20,800 nucleotides of DNA from JAIPGX01 sp041650475 (GTDB lineage: Bacteria; Babelota; Babeliae; Babelales; UASB340), in contig JBAZLD010000020.1 in NCBI GenBank assembly GCA_041650475.1, positions 1-20,800 of the forward strand. Direction: 5' to 3'. A model generated the notes under the pieces. The model ran no database searches, was not told the DNA's origin, and saw only the letters and a list, made by a program, of their open reading frames with translations. Made by a program: the position numbers and the translations under genes. Each line of letters opens with the position of its first letter. Positions within the stretch are counted from its first letter, which is position 1. Of the stretch, positions 1-10,500 are shown in pieces.

Positions 1-3000
1 CATCTGGACAACGTTGTGCTAAGTCACCTGAACGATACAAATATTCTCCAGGATACTGTACGTGTTCTATGAATTTTTGTTTTGTTAGCTCCGGCTTATT
101 GAGATATCCATTAGCAACGCCATCTCCACGAATAATAATTTCACCCAAAAGACTATCTGGAACTATATTTAAATCTTCATCGACCAAAATAATTTCTAAA
201 TCATCTAATTCTCTCCCTATAATACTCCTAGACGCAAAAGAGTTTCTAACCAAACAATATGTGGTATGTACAGTAGTTTCTGTAATTCCATACATATTAA
301 CAAGTTGCGTTTGTTTTGCATTTGGAGCATTATTCCAAATATCCACAAGAGGAAGTTCTAATGCTTCACCACCTAATACAACAACTCTAAGATTGGTCAA
401 AATAGTGTTCCACGTACCTAACAGCGTACGGAGTGCGCTTGGCGTTTGATTGAGAACGGTAATCGCAGTTGTTTCCAAATATTTAAAAAAATGAATCGGA
501 GAACGCGTAATTTTAAATTCTGGAATATAAAGAGTGCCACCATAAAACAAGGCTCCCCAAATTTCCCAAACTGAAAAATCAAATCCAAAAGAATGAAATA
601 AACACCATCGATCATTTTCGTCAAAATTAAACTTATGTTGTGTTGTTTTAAATAGACGAACTACATTGTGATGAGTAACCACAACACCTTTTGGGTTTCC
701 TGTAGTTCCGGAGGTATATATAACATAAGCATGGCCATCAGGTTTAATAGAAATTTTTTCAAGAGGTTCAACTCCAGTTTCTTTTGGATTAATGACTGCA
801 GCAGTGGCAATATGTAAACTATTTTGATCAGTAATTAAACAGTCTATATTGGCATCATTAAGAATGTATTCCATACGCTCTCTCGGAATCATCGGATCAA
901 TTGGGATGTAAGCCTTTCCTGCTTTTAATACCGCTAAAATTGAAATAATTAGATCTGAGCATGGATGCATTTGAATTGCAACATATTCTTTATTTGATAA
1001 ATCAATAATTTTTTTTGCCAAGCATGATGATTTAAAGTCAAGGAATTGATAGGTAAGTGGCTCTAGATTGTCATAAATAGCAATATTGTCTTTAAATTTT
1101 TTTAGAGTTTTTTCAAAGCAATCAACAATCGTTTCTGTTTTTGCAAAAGACATAAGTTTTTTAGGCTCATTAGAGATGGGGTAAACAATGTCGCGGATAA
1201 AAAAATCACCGTTTTGACTGAGTAAATCTATATTTGCCAAAAACATTTTAATAAATAAATCTGCCTGCGCCTTAGTTAATAACGATGTTGCATATTCAAA
1301 ACCCAATATAATTTCATCTTTCAATTCTTTAAACTGAAGTGTGCAATCAAATTTTGCATGCGGAAAATCAAAATGTATCTCATCAACACCAAATTGTTGC
1401 TCCAAATCAGACATGTTTGGCAAAACAACAAAAACTGCCTGAAACAATGGATTATGGCTAAGGCTTGAATGAATATGCATTAATTTTAATATATCTTCGG
1501 TCAATACGCGCTGATTGGCCAATCCTTCCCAAATATTGTCACGACATGCTAATAAAAGCGATATGAAATTTTGTTTATCAGAGAAATCAACAGTAATTGG
1601 TAAAAGATTTACAAAACATCCTAAGGATTGCTCCTCGCCTGGAGATTGTCTATTAGCAAAAGGAACCCCAATAACAACATTAGATTGACGACAAAATTTA
1701 GCAAGAACCAGGGAGAAAAGTGCAAACATAGCCGTTGAAATATTGGTATGATTCTGGAACAATAATTGATATAAGTTTGATAATTTTTTCTTTGAAATTG
1801 TAATAGAAAGAGTGTTTCCCTTGTAATCAAATCTTTCCGATCGGCTATTAAAAGAAGGCCAATTTAAAACATTATCTAGGTTTGCAATATTTTTTGACCA
1901 GAAGGATAATTGCTCAGAATTACTTTCCCATTCAATTACAGGATGTGCTATTACGAATTGCTTATTCAATATGTTTAAAAAATTTCTAGCAAGATTTTTA
2001 ATTGCAACACCATCAACCAGACTGTGATGGCAGCATATCACAAAATATTTATTGGCAAATAAACCAAAACGAACCAATTCTCCGTTAATAATTTTAAAAG
2101 GCGTAAAAACGAAATCTTGAATAATTTTTTTATCATATTGTTCAAAAATCGATAATTTTATTGTGGCGCCAATTAAGCGTTGATATCCGTTTGAAGCTTC
2201 TATAAACCGTGTTTTTAAATGTGGATACAACGTTTGTAATTGTTCTACAGCTACATAAATCTCCTGAACTTGATATGATTTGTTAAGATTAAAACCTATA
2301 GGTAAATTATAAACACATGTCTCAGTATTAATTTTTTCAAATGAAATATATTTTTCTTCCCAGGCATATAATTTTGAAGTCCGATTTACATTATCAAATT
2401 TTTCTATCAAAGAGTTTATGCTGGGGGCCTGAAAGATATCTTTCATAGTAATTGGCCAACCTAATATTTTTTTTATATTAAACATGAGCTGGGTTGCAAG
2501 CAAAGAATGTCCACCTAATTCAAAAAAATTAAGATTTAGATCAATATTAGAAACTTTAAGAATATTTTGTAAAATATGAACAATTTCATGAGTTGAAGTA
2601 TGTTCAACATTTATTGATAAATTTTTTAATGTATTTTTTAATGCCAATCTATCTATTTTACCGCTATTATTAAGCGGAAATGATTCAATAGTATGAATTT
2701 TTGGTATCATATATTCAGGTAAATACTCTTGCAATTTATCGGTTAAAGATTCTGTAGATAATGCAGATTTAACAAATGCGTGAAGCGCCTGCAATTCTTT
2801 GTCGAAAATTACAACAGCTATTGACACACCTGAAATTTGCAATAATCGGGCTTCAATTTCTAATAATTCTATTCTAAAACCACGAAGCTTTATTTGATCA
2901 TCCATTCTACCTACATAAGCTAAATTACCCTCATTATCAACATAGCCAATATCCCCTGTTCTATAAAATTTACCTTCATAATATGGGATATTAACAAATT

Positions 3001-4000
3001 TTTTATCAGTTAAATCTGGTTGATTGTAATAACCTAAACCAACACAATCACCTCCTATCAATATTTCACCTTTTTGACCCGGGAGCTTCTGTTTCAAATA
3101 TTCATCAACAACTATCACCCGGGAATTTGATAAAGGGGTACCAATAGGAACCATTGTTTCTTGTATATTGCGTTGGGCCAAAAAACAGGTTGCGTAGGTT
3201 GTACATTCTGTTGGACCATAAAGGTTATATACCTTTTCTATATGATTAAATTTATAGAGATCATCAACAATTTTTTGTGATAGTGCTTCACCGGCAATAT
3301 TAACAATTCGGGTAGTAATTGGTATACGGTGGTGCTCAACTAAAGTTTGCATAGCAGAAGGCACGGTATTAATTAAAGTCGGTACTAGGTCTTGTTCAAT
3401 TAGATCAATAATTTTTTCAACAAGAAGTATGCTTTGTCCTTTTAAAAGCGGTACGAAAATTTCAAAAATCGATAAATCAAAAGAAATAGAAGTTGAAAAC
3501 AAGGTAACTTCCAAATCAGCATTAGTATATGTCGCTTCTGCCCATATCAAGAATGACTCTAAATTTTTATATGTTAAGCATACGCCTTTGGACTTTCCGG
3601 TTGATCCAGATGTAAATAATACATAAGCCAAATCATCAAGTTCATATTCGTAAGACTTATCACTAGCTTGCGCACAAGGAATAAAATTATCATCAATAAC
3701 ATAAAATGGTTTTACCTGTTCAATAATTTCATCAAGCCGCTTTTGAGGAAATTTATGATCGACAGGAACATAAACGCCACCAGCTAAAAAAATCCCCAAA
3801 ATATTTGGAATCAAGTCTATATCGCGTTTTTGATAAAGAACAACAGCATCACCTTTTTTTAAGCCTTTGTGTGTCAAGGTTAGGGCAACTCGCTTGGCAC
3901 GATCAAAAAGCTCTCTGTAAGTCAATTTTTCAGATCCAAAAATAATTGCATTCTTATCTAGATTTTTCTCTGATACCTTAATAATTTTTTTTAAAAACAT
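1..4000 (-). CDS. Nonribosomal peptide synthetase, A-PCP-C-A..., 3' end outside the window
   Basis: This is an open frame of 1333 codons from ATG 4000 to the window edge, with no stop, so the C-terminus is missing. GAGGG lies 6 bases before the ATG, 2 bases after the previous stop. Domains: first adenylation domain about residues 10-465 (TSGSTGKSKG at 130-139, YRTGD near 343, Lys448 in SGKID); carrier domain with Ser499 in LGGHS; condensation domain about 545-960 with HHSLVDG at 658-664; second adenylation domain from about 965 (TSGTTGNPKG at 1096-1105, YRSGD near the edge). The substrate codes I aligned by eye to GrsA are DLFNNALTY+K448 for domain 1 and DFWNVGMVH for domain 2. From memory the first matches alanine codes and the second is one conservative change from the threonine code DFWNIGMVHK. 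The protein starts with A and has no leading C domain, so the upstream chain must be joined by a C domain in trans, or this is a second initiation point. A second carrier domain and a release domain would lie to the left. Confidence 0.93.
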   Translation of the reverse strand, partial: MFLKKIIKVSEKNLDKNAIIFGSEKLTYRELFDRAKRVALTLTHKGLKKGDAVVLYQKRDIDLIPNILGIFLAGGVYVPVDHKFPQKRLDEIIEQVKPFYVIDDNFIPCAQASDKSYEYELDDLAYVLFTSGSTGKSKGVCLTYKNLESFLIWAEATYTNADLEVTLFSTSISFDLSIFEIFVPLLKGQSILLVEKIIDLIEQDLVPTLINTVPSAMQTLVEHHRIPITTRIVNIAGEALSQKIVDDLYKFNHIEKVYNLYGPTECTTYATCFLAQRNIQETMVPIGTPLSNSRVIVVDEYLKQKLPGQKGEILIGGDCVGLGYYNQPDLTDKKFVNIPYYEGKFYRTGDIGYVDNEGNLAYVGRMDDQIKLRGFRIELLEIEARLLQISGVSIAVVIFDKELQALHAFVKSALSTESLTDKLQEYLPEYMIPKIHTIESFPLNNSGKIDRLALKNTLKNLSINVEHTSTHEIVHILQNILKVSNIDLNLNFFELGGHSLLATQLMFNIKKILGWPITMKDIFQAPSINSLIEKFDNVNRTSKLYAWEEKYISFEKINTETCVYNLPIGFNLNKSYQVQEIYVAVEQLQTLYPHLKTRFIEASNGYQRLIGATIKLSIFEQYDKKIIQDFVFTPFKIINGELVRFGLFANKYFVICCHHSLVDGVAIKNLARNFLNILNKQFVIAHPVIEWESNSEQLSFWSKNIANLDNVLNWPSFNSRSERFDYKGNTLSITISKKKLSNLYQLLFQNHTNISTAMFALFSLVLAKFCRQSNVVIGVPFANRQSPGEEQSLGCFVNLLPITVDFSDKQNFISLLLACRDNIWEGLANQRVLTEDILKLMHIHSSLSHNPLFQAVFVVLPNMSDLEQQFGVDEIHFDFPHAKFDCTLQFKELKDEIILGFEYATSLLTKAQADLFIKMFLANIDLLSQNGDFFIRDIVYPISNEPKKLMSFAKTETIVDCFEKTLKKFKDNIAIYDNLEPLTYQFLDFKSSCLAKKIIDLSNKEYVAIQMHPCSDLIISILAVLKAGKAYIPIDPMIPRERMEYILNDANIDCLITDQNSLHIATAAVINPKETGVEPLEKISIKPDGHAYVIYTSGTTGNPKGVVVTHHNVVRLFKTTQHKFNFDENDRWCLFHSFGFDFSVWEIWGALFYGGTLYIPEFKITRSPIHFFKYLETTAITVLNQTPSALRTLLGTWNTILTNLRVVVLGGEALELPLVDIWNNAPNAKQTQLVNMYGITETTVHTTYCLVRNSFASRSIIGRELDDLEIILVDEDLNIVPDSLLGEIIIRGDGVANGYLNKPELTKQKFIEHVQYPGEYLYRSGDLAQRCPD

Positions 4001-4002
4001 AT

Positions 4003-7000
4003 TTAACCCTCGTGTTGATTTAAAAAAAGTTTTTGATCTAATTCAGTTTTTATAAAATCTGATATATCTCGAATAACCGGATACTCATAAATTGTCATTG
4101 CATGAAGCTGCAATCCAAAGTCACGCTTAATTTTTTCATTTAATCGAATAGCAGAAAGGGAGTGACCACCTAACTCAAAAAAGTTATCCAATCGTGAAAC
4201 CTTATCTATTCCTAAAATTTCCTGCACATGAGCACAAAGTATCTTCTCAACATTGGTGCTTGGCTCTTGCAATGGCACATCTTTTAAATGATGCAATTCT
4301 GCGCGAGATTTGAATTGAATTTTGCGATCTTGAGTCAATGCTTTAATGCTAGAAACTTTATTCCATTCTTTTAAGACACAGTTAATATCAATTGTAGAAA
4401 TTACAATTCGATACCAATTTTTTCCGGATGCTAAAATGCGTTTAAATATTATTTTTCGTTCTTCCTCAGTCATTCTATTTTTAAGATGTTCTTGGCTAAG
4501 TGTTTGAAATTCAGGCAGCGATTCAAATTCACGTACTCTTGATTGGTTAACCGCACCCCAATTGAGTGCAAAAACATTTTTATTCCCATTATTTCGACAA
4601 TAGCGAGCAAAATAATCAACAAAAGATGTTGAGGCAGTATTGTCAGCCTGTCCAAGTCCACCAATCATAGAATTCATACTTGAACATAATAAAATAAAGT
4701 CGGGATTGTAATCGTTTGCAGCTTTAACAACGTTAATAGAACCCCATACTTTTGCATCAAATAAACAATCAAATGATTTTGGTGTCTTGCGATCTAATAT
4801 ACTACTTTCAACAACACCTGCTGCATGTATTATTCCCTTTACAGGTTTATTATTATCGGCTTTTTTATATATTTTCTTTAAGGCAATTAAATCCATTACA
4901 TTAACAGATTCAACAGAAACAGAAGATCCCCTCATTTCAAGCGCTTGAAGCCGTAAAATCTTTTTTACCAAACCGTGACTTGGACCATGCTCTTTGATAA
5001 TATTAGCCCATTTGTCTTTACTTGGAAATGGTACACGATCTAGTAATACCAAATTAACCATTGGAATATGTTCGCTAATTACATCAGCAATATCTAAACC
5101 AAAGCAACCAAGTCCTCCAGTAATGATATACGTTCCATCAATTAAATTTAAAGCATCGGCAGGCACATTAATAGCGCGATAATGTTCAATAAATCTTTGC
5201 CAACCTCGATAAACTACAAATTCGTCTTCTGAAAAAACAATATCATTAATCATGGATAGACTATTTAATCTGTCAATATCCATTAAAATACAAGAATGAT
5301 GAGAATATTCCTTATTTATTGTTCTTGTTAAACCAAAAATTGTTGCTTTAAGCGGATTCAATTCTTCATTATTAGATAATGTTGCAATGTCTTTTGCAAT
5401 GATAGCAATTCGACATTTATGTCCAACAGCAGTTTCATTTAAAGCTTGTATAATGTACATTACAGAAAATAAACCACTTTCCAATACAGCCGGGTTATTT
5501 TCTGGCATTTTGTTCATTAAAAAACCATGGACAATTATATCGGGCATTTTTCCAATTTTATTAAGATTTTCAAATATTGTAATGTAATCTTTTTTTTCTT
5601 TTACAGTTTCCTGCTTAACTACGGTTACAGAAGCTTTGGGACAAAATAATTTTATTTGTTCAACTAAAGAATCTTCTGCGTCAAATATCAACCAATTATT
5701 TGGTATTGGTACATTTGATTTTTTTATATCACTTTCTATGTATTGCTGTGTATAAAACCATTGATTTAAATCTGGATTTTTATGATTTTTAAAAATGGCT
5801 TGTTCTGCGCGTTGTTCAATATCTAACCAATAACAATCTTCTTGAAAAGCATATGTTGGAAGAGCAATTTTACGTGCGTTTTGATCAAAAAAATCATTCC
5901 AATTGATTTTTATGCCTTGTTCAAATGCAATTTTCAATGATTCGCACGTTGTTTCTTTAGCATTGATAATTTTACTATTTGGTAGTGCTTTACTGCATTT
6001 AACAGTTTTTAATTGAGACAATAAATCTTTGCATCCATTAGTAACAATAGCCACTCTAAATTCAAAAACTGGACGACCAACTGCTAAGGTAAAACATATA
6101 TCATTAATATTTAAATTTATGTGATTTTCTAAATACTTAATCCATTTATCTATTATTCTTTTTAAAGAATCTTCCGTTTTTGCGGATAATGCAAACAATG
6201 TTTGCTTGTTGATATTTTTTTGCATTAGATTTGTTGCCTGATATTCTTCCAAAACCATGTGAATGTTTGTTCCACCAATACCGAATGAACTTATTGCAGC
6301 TCTACGTGGTGCATTTGATTCCCATGTTACGGATCTATTTAAAACATAAAAGGGTGAATCTTCAAAATTTATTTCTGAATTAGGTTTTGTAAAATGTTTA
6401 ATTCCTAAAAGTCGCTTTTTGTACAAACTACCAATAACATTAAGAAATCCTGCTATGCCAGCAGCACTGTTCATATGACCTATAGTTGATTTTATAGAAC
6501 CTATCGCACAAAAATGCTTACGGCTTGTAAATTGATTATATGCTGACTGGAGAGCCTTGATTTCTATTGGATCACCTAATTTTGTTCCAGTTCCATGACA
6601 TTCTATATAACCTATACTTTCGGGGGATATATCAGCAAAAGCAAGCGCCGACAATATTACATCTCGCTGCCCCGCAACACCTGGCGCTGAATAACTAATT
6701 TTATCATTACCATCATTATTTACAGCTGATGACAAAATTGTTGCATAAATGGTATCTCTATCTTGAATCGCATCATCTAATCGCTTTAAAATAACTGCGC
6801 CATAACCATTTGAAAAAATTGTTCCATCCGCTTGTGCATCAAATGGTCGGCATACACCAGACTCTGATAAAATACCACCATCCTGGTACACATATCCTGC
6901 GGGAAATGGCGTTAAAATTGAAACACCTCCCACAAGAGCCATATCACATTCAAATGATAATAAAGACTTAATTCCTAGATGCACAGCAAGCAAGGAGCTT

Positions 7001-7530
7001 GAACACCCAGATTGCACCGTTAAACTTGGTCCTTTAAGATTTAACAGATAAGAAACACGTGTTGCTAAATAATCGTAACCACAACCATAAATAGCAGCCT
7101 CTTGGTCTTCGCTCCATCGCGAAGAATCTATAATATTCGATAAAAGATAGGTATTTACACCTTCGCTTGCAAAAATTGCAACAGGTTGCTTAATATCAAA
7201 TGGATTATATCCGGCATGCTCAAATGCTAAATATGCTGTCTCTAAAAATTTTCTATGTTGTGGATCCATTAAAAGTGCTTCTTTTGGACTGATTCCAAAA
7301 AAACTGGCATCAAAATTTTTCATGCCTTTAGGTCCGCCTCCAACGGCACGATAATTTTTATTATCAATCAATCCAGAATTATTATGAGCTTGATCAATAT
7401 CTTCCCGCTTATAAGTTATTAAACCATTTACTCCAGCAAAAATATTTTCCCAAAATTCTTCAACATCCTGAGCACCAGGAAATTGTCCAGAAAAACCAAT
7501 AACAGCTATTTTGTTTATATTTTCATTCAT
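4003..7530 (-). CDS. Type I polyketide synthase without AT: KS-KR-ACP, KR probably inactive
   Basis: 1175 residues. The ketosynthase (about 1-430) has Cys176 in SGCSSSL, His312 in CHGTGT and His352 in IGHMNSAAG, the complete decarboxylative condensation triad. Only about 120 residues separate the KS end (GGTNIHMVLEEY) from the post-AT linker (LPTYAFQEDCYW, about 552-566); the sister PKS upstream has about 414 there. No GHSxG or GQGSQ motif is present, so the acyltransferase is absent while its flanking linkers remain. The ketoreductase (structural half about 590-780, catalytic half about 795-1010) keeps the NADPH motif GGLGCFG at 805-811 and Ser951, but the catalytic Tyr is Asn964 and the usual Asn four residues on is Thr968. 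The carrier domain has Ser1124 in FFELGGHSL, which is NRPS-like in sequence. The start overlaps the previous gene by 8 bases, implying translational coupling; no strong ribosome site is seen. It probably takes malonate from an AT acting in trans and leaves a beta-keto group. Confidence 0.93.
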   Translation of the reverse strand: MNENINKIAVIGFSGQFPGAQDVEEFWENIFAGVNGLITYKREDIDQAHNNSGLIDNKNYRAVGGGPKGMKNFDASFFGISPKEALLMDPQHRKFLETAYLAFEHAGYNPFDIKQPVAIFASEGVNTYLLSNIIDSSRWSEDQEAAIYGCGYDYLATRVSYLLNLKGPSLTVQSGCSSSLLAVHLGIKSLLSFECDMALVGGVSILTPFPAGYVYQDGGILSESGVCRPFDAQADGTIFSNGYGAVILKRLDDAIQDRDTIYATILSSAVNNDGNDKISYSAPGVAGQRDVILSALAFADISPESIGYIECHGTGTKLGDPIEIKALQSAYNQFTSRKHFCAIGSIKSTIGHMNSAAGIAGFLNVIGSLYKKRLLGIKHFTKPNSEINFEDSPFYVLNRSVTWESNAPRRAAISSFGIGGTNIHMVLEEYQATNLMQKNINKQTLFALSAKTEDSLKRIIDKWIKYLENHINLNINDICFTLAVGRPVFEFRVAIVTNGCKDLLSQLKTVKCSKALPNSKIINAKETTCESLKIAFEQGIKINWNDFFDQNARKIALPTYAFQEDCYWLDIEQRAEQAIFKNHKNPDLNQWFYTQQYIESDIKKSNVPIPNNWLIFDAEDSLVEQIKLFCPKASVTVVKQETVKEKKDYITIFENLNKIGKMPDIIVHGFLMNKMPENNPAVLESGLFSVMYIIQALNETAVGHKCRIAIIAKDIATLSNNEELNPLKATIFGLTRTINKEYSHHSCILMDIDRLNSLSMINDIVFSEDEFVVYRGWQRFIEHYRAINVPADALNLIDGTYIITGGLGCFGLDIADVISEHIPMVNLVLLDRVPFPSKDKWANIIKEHGPSHGLVKKILRLQALEMRGSSVSVESVNVMDLIALKKIYKKADNNKPVKGIIHAAGVVESSILDRKTPKSFDCLFDAKVWGSINVVKAANDYNPDFILLCSSMNSMIGGLGQADNTASTSFVDYFARYCRNNGNKNVFALNWGAVNQSRVREFESLPEFQTLSQEHLKNRMTEEERKIIFKRILASGKNWYRIVISTIDINCVLKEWNKVSSIKALTQDRKIQFKSRAELHHLKDVPLQEPSTNVEKILCAHVQEILGIDKVSRLDNFFELGGHSLSAIRLNEKIKRDFGLQLHAMTIYEYPVIRDISDFIKTELDQKLFLNQHEG

Positions 7531-10500
7531 TATTAAGCTTTCGTTTTCTTATAGAATCTAAAAATAAACGTTGTTTTTTTGCTCGAGAATCAAACTTTTC
7601 TTGATCTAAAACATCTGTAGACGTGGTAAATTTACGAGCCAATTTCGATAATGTTGGATTTTCAAATAAATCGACTGTTTTTATTGGCCACTGCAAATTG
7701 GTTGCAATATGCCTAACTAAACGCACGGCTTGTAATGAATCTCCACCAAGCTCAAAAAAATTATCCTCAACACCTATGTCATTAATACCTAATAAATTTT
7801 TCCATATATCATGAAGAGATTTTTCTGCATATGTTGTTGCCGGTACATAAAAACTTCTTAGATTGGGACGATTTACATAGGATATAAATTCAATCTTATC
7901 TTGATCTCGTAATAGCCAATCTTGAGTTCGTTTATTTAAATCGACGGTTGAAATAATTGTTTGTCCATCAAAACACCATAAAAACTCCGGTAGTTTAAAT
8001 GCCTCATGTGATCGAATTGCGATCTCATTTAATGACGACCCCAATTCATCCTTACTATCTGATTCTATATTAAGCGCATCCCAGTTATGGACAACCCAAT
8101 TTTGACTTTGGCAAAACACATCAACATATAGATGAGATGCTGTATAAATCAATAAATCAATTCCACCTAAAATTGACGAAATCGAAGAAACTGCCCAAAC
8201 ATCAGAAATATCATAAAAATCTTGAATTACTTTAATATTCTCAAGTCCCTTTATTTTAGGCTCAAAAAGATGTTTAATATAATCGACATCAATTGCATCG
8301 GTTCGACGTACATGTTCTATTTGTGAAACACCGGCTGCGTGAATTATCAAATCAATTTTGCCAATGTTTTTATTAATCCACTGTAAAGCCTGATGCATAC
8401 TTTCGATATTTGTTATATCAATCTTTACTGTTGCGAGCTTATCATTAAGCATTTCAAGTTTTTTTAATTCATTGAATTTTTGGTTATTATGTGAAGCATT
8501 ATTTAATAACGATGCTAATTTTTCGCGTCCATCAATTTTGAAATCAAGAGATGAAGATGCCAGGATTATCTTGCCATTAACCAAAGAATTTAAACCTCTA
8601 GCATAATAAGAACTCATTCTTCCAAAACCACCTATAATTAATATATTTTGATAATTTTTTTTAATTTTTGGCAATTCTATTTTTACATAGACATTTTTAA
8701 ATATTTGCCGATCAATGATTTTTATATAAGGTTCCATCAAATTGCTTTTCAAAATCGTTGATAAAATATCATTGTGTCCAACCGTAGCATCAATAAAACG
8801 AACTTTTAAGTAACTAAGTTCTTGTGGTATACACTTGGCAAATGCTATAAATGAAGTAGTAAATGGCGTCTTGTGTTTAGAAATTACAAAGTCTAAAAGC
8901 TTTAATTTAGGAAGCTTTGATGAATAACTTTGGACAAAACGAACACATTTTACAAATGATTCAATATTAGTTGTTTCATCTAAGTTAATTACTAAATGAT
9001 CAACTGATTGGTCTACAAAGTCCAATACATCGTCCTGATTAATAAATTTACAAGAAGTGCACTGATTTTTTTCTATTTTTTCTGTTTCTTCAATGAGGCC
9101 TTTTTTATAAAACCAATTTTCAACTGATCGTTTACTCAAATTAATATCAGCTGAATTTTTGCTTGGTGCAATATAACAATCTTTTTCCTGAAAAGAATAT
9201 CCAGGTAAAGGTATTTTGCGAACAGTTTTACCCTCAAAAACTGGTTTAAAATTTATGTTTATACCTCGCAGCCAAAGTTCACCAAGCATATTATTTATAA
9301 CAAATTCATCATCAATAGTTTCACTTGGGTGTTTCATAGATTGCATAAAATTGTCTCTAGGGATGTTATTCATTCTTGCAAGAGTTCCCAAAACTCTTCC
9401 TGGCCCAACTTCAATCAAAATATCGGTTGAATACATTTTTTTTACTTGGTTCATCATAGAAATAAAATCAACAGGATTCCTAAGATGATCTGAAAGATAT
9501 TTTGGAGAAACATTATACATTAGTATTCCATCAAGGTTACTTATTACAGGAATATTGCCCTGACGAAAGGAAATTCGTTCACAAACAGTACGAAACTCTT
9601 GTGCAATTTCATCGACATATCGAGAATGAAACGCAGCGGAAGTCTGTAACTCTCTACAGAAAATATTATCTTTGTCTGCGATTGATATAAAATCTTTTAT
9701 ATCCTGTTTTAGACCTGAAACTGTTATAAGCTCTGGAGCATTTAAAGCAGCAATATCTACAGTATTTGGTTTTAATGCTAAAACACGATCTAATCCTGTA
9801 TTTAGAGATAACATTGCCCCGTTTTGCAAAGATCCCAACAGCCTAGATCTCTCACTTAGAAGAACGACTGCTTCCTGTACGCTTATTATTTCAGCGAATA
9901 CATAACAAACATATTCACCTAAACTATGCCCCAAAAGAGCCTTAGGTTTAATATTTAGCGAAAAAAGATATTTTGCCATTGCGTATTCCACGCAAAATAA
10001 AGCAGCCTGAGTGTAAAAGGTTTGTCCAAGTTGATCCGAAGATGAAAAAATTATCTCTTTTAAATCTCGTATTCCTTGCTTAGCAAACAATGACGTAACG
10101 AAATCAAAATTAATTTTGAAACTTGGAATATTATTGTAAAGTCCAGCAGCCATATAAGCATATTGGCTTCCTTGACCAGGAAACATGAAAATAATCCCAG
10201 AAGTATTTTCTACGACATGCTTTTTGATAGAAGAAGAATCTAATTCTCCATTTTTATTTAATTTGGCTATAGCCCTATTATTAAAATTTGCTCTGCCAAC
10301 AGACAGTGTATAACTAACACTTTGTGGAAGAATTTTGTGATTAGATAACGCGTTCTTTGTAACTTCTATATTTTTAATTAAACCATCGTTTGTTTTGGAA
10401 GAGAATAATAAAACACTATCTTCAGGTTTGTAAGAGCAATCATCAAGATACTCTTCTAATATAATATGAGCATTTGTTCCACCAATGCCAAATGCGCTTA

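Noticed and set aside
69..449. Plus-strand open frame of 126 codons, with similar plus-strand frames at 14348-14827 and 9216-9488
   Set aside because: They lie antisense to well-supported NRPS and PKS domains, have no recognisable motif or ribosome site, and are expected shadows.
418..624. Minus-strand open frame of 68 codons inside the NRPS
   Set aside because: It is in a different frame from the A-domain coding sequence, which reads intact through this region.
4590..4620. Tyr973 of the second PKS as a substitute catalytic tyrosine
   Set aside because: It sits nine residues beyond the normal position, on the next helix turn region, so it would not reach the substrate in the standard KR fold.
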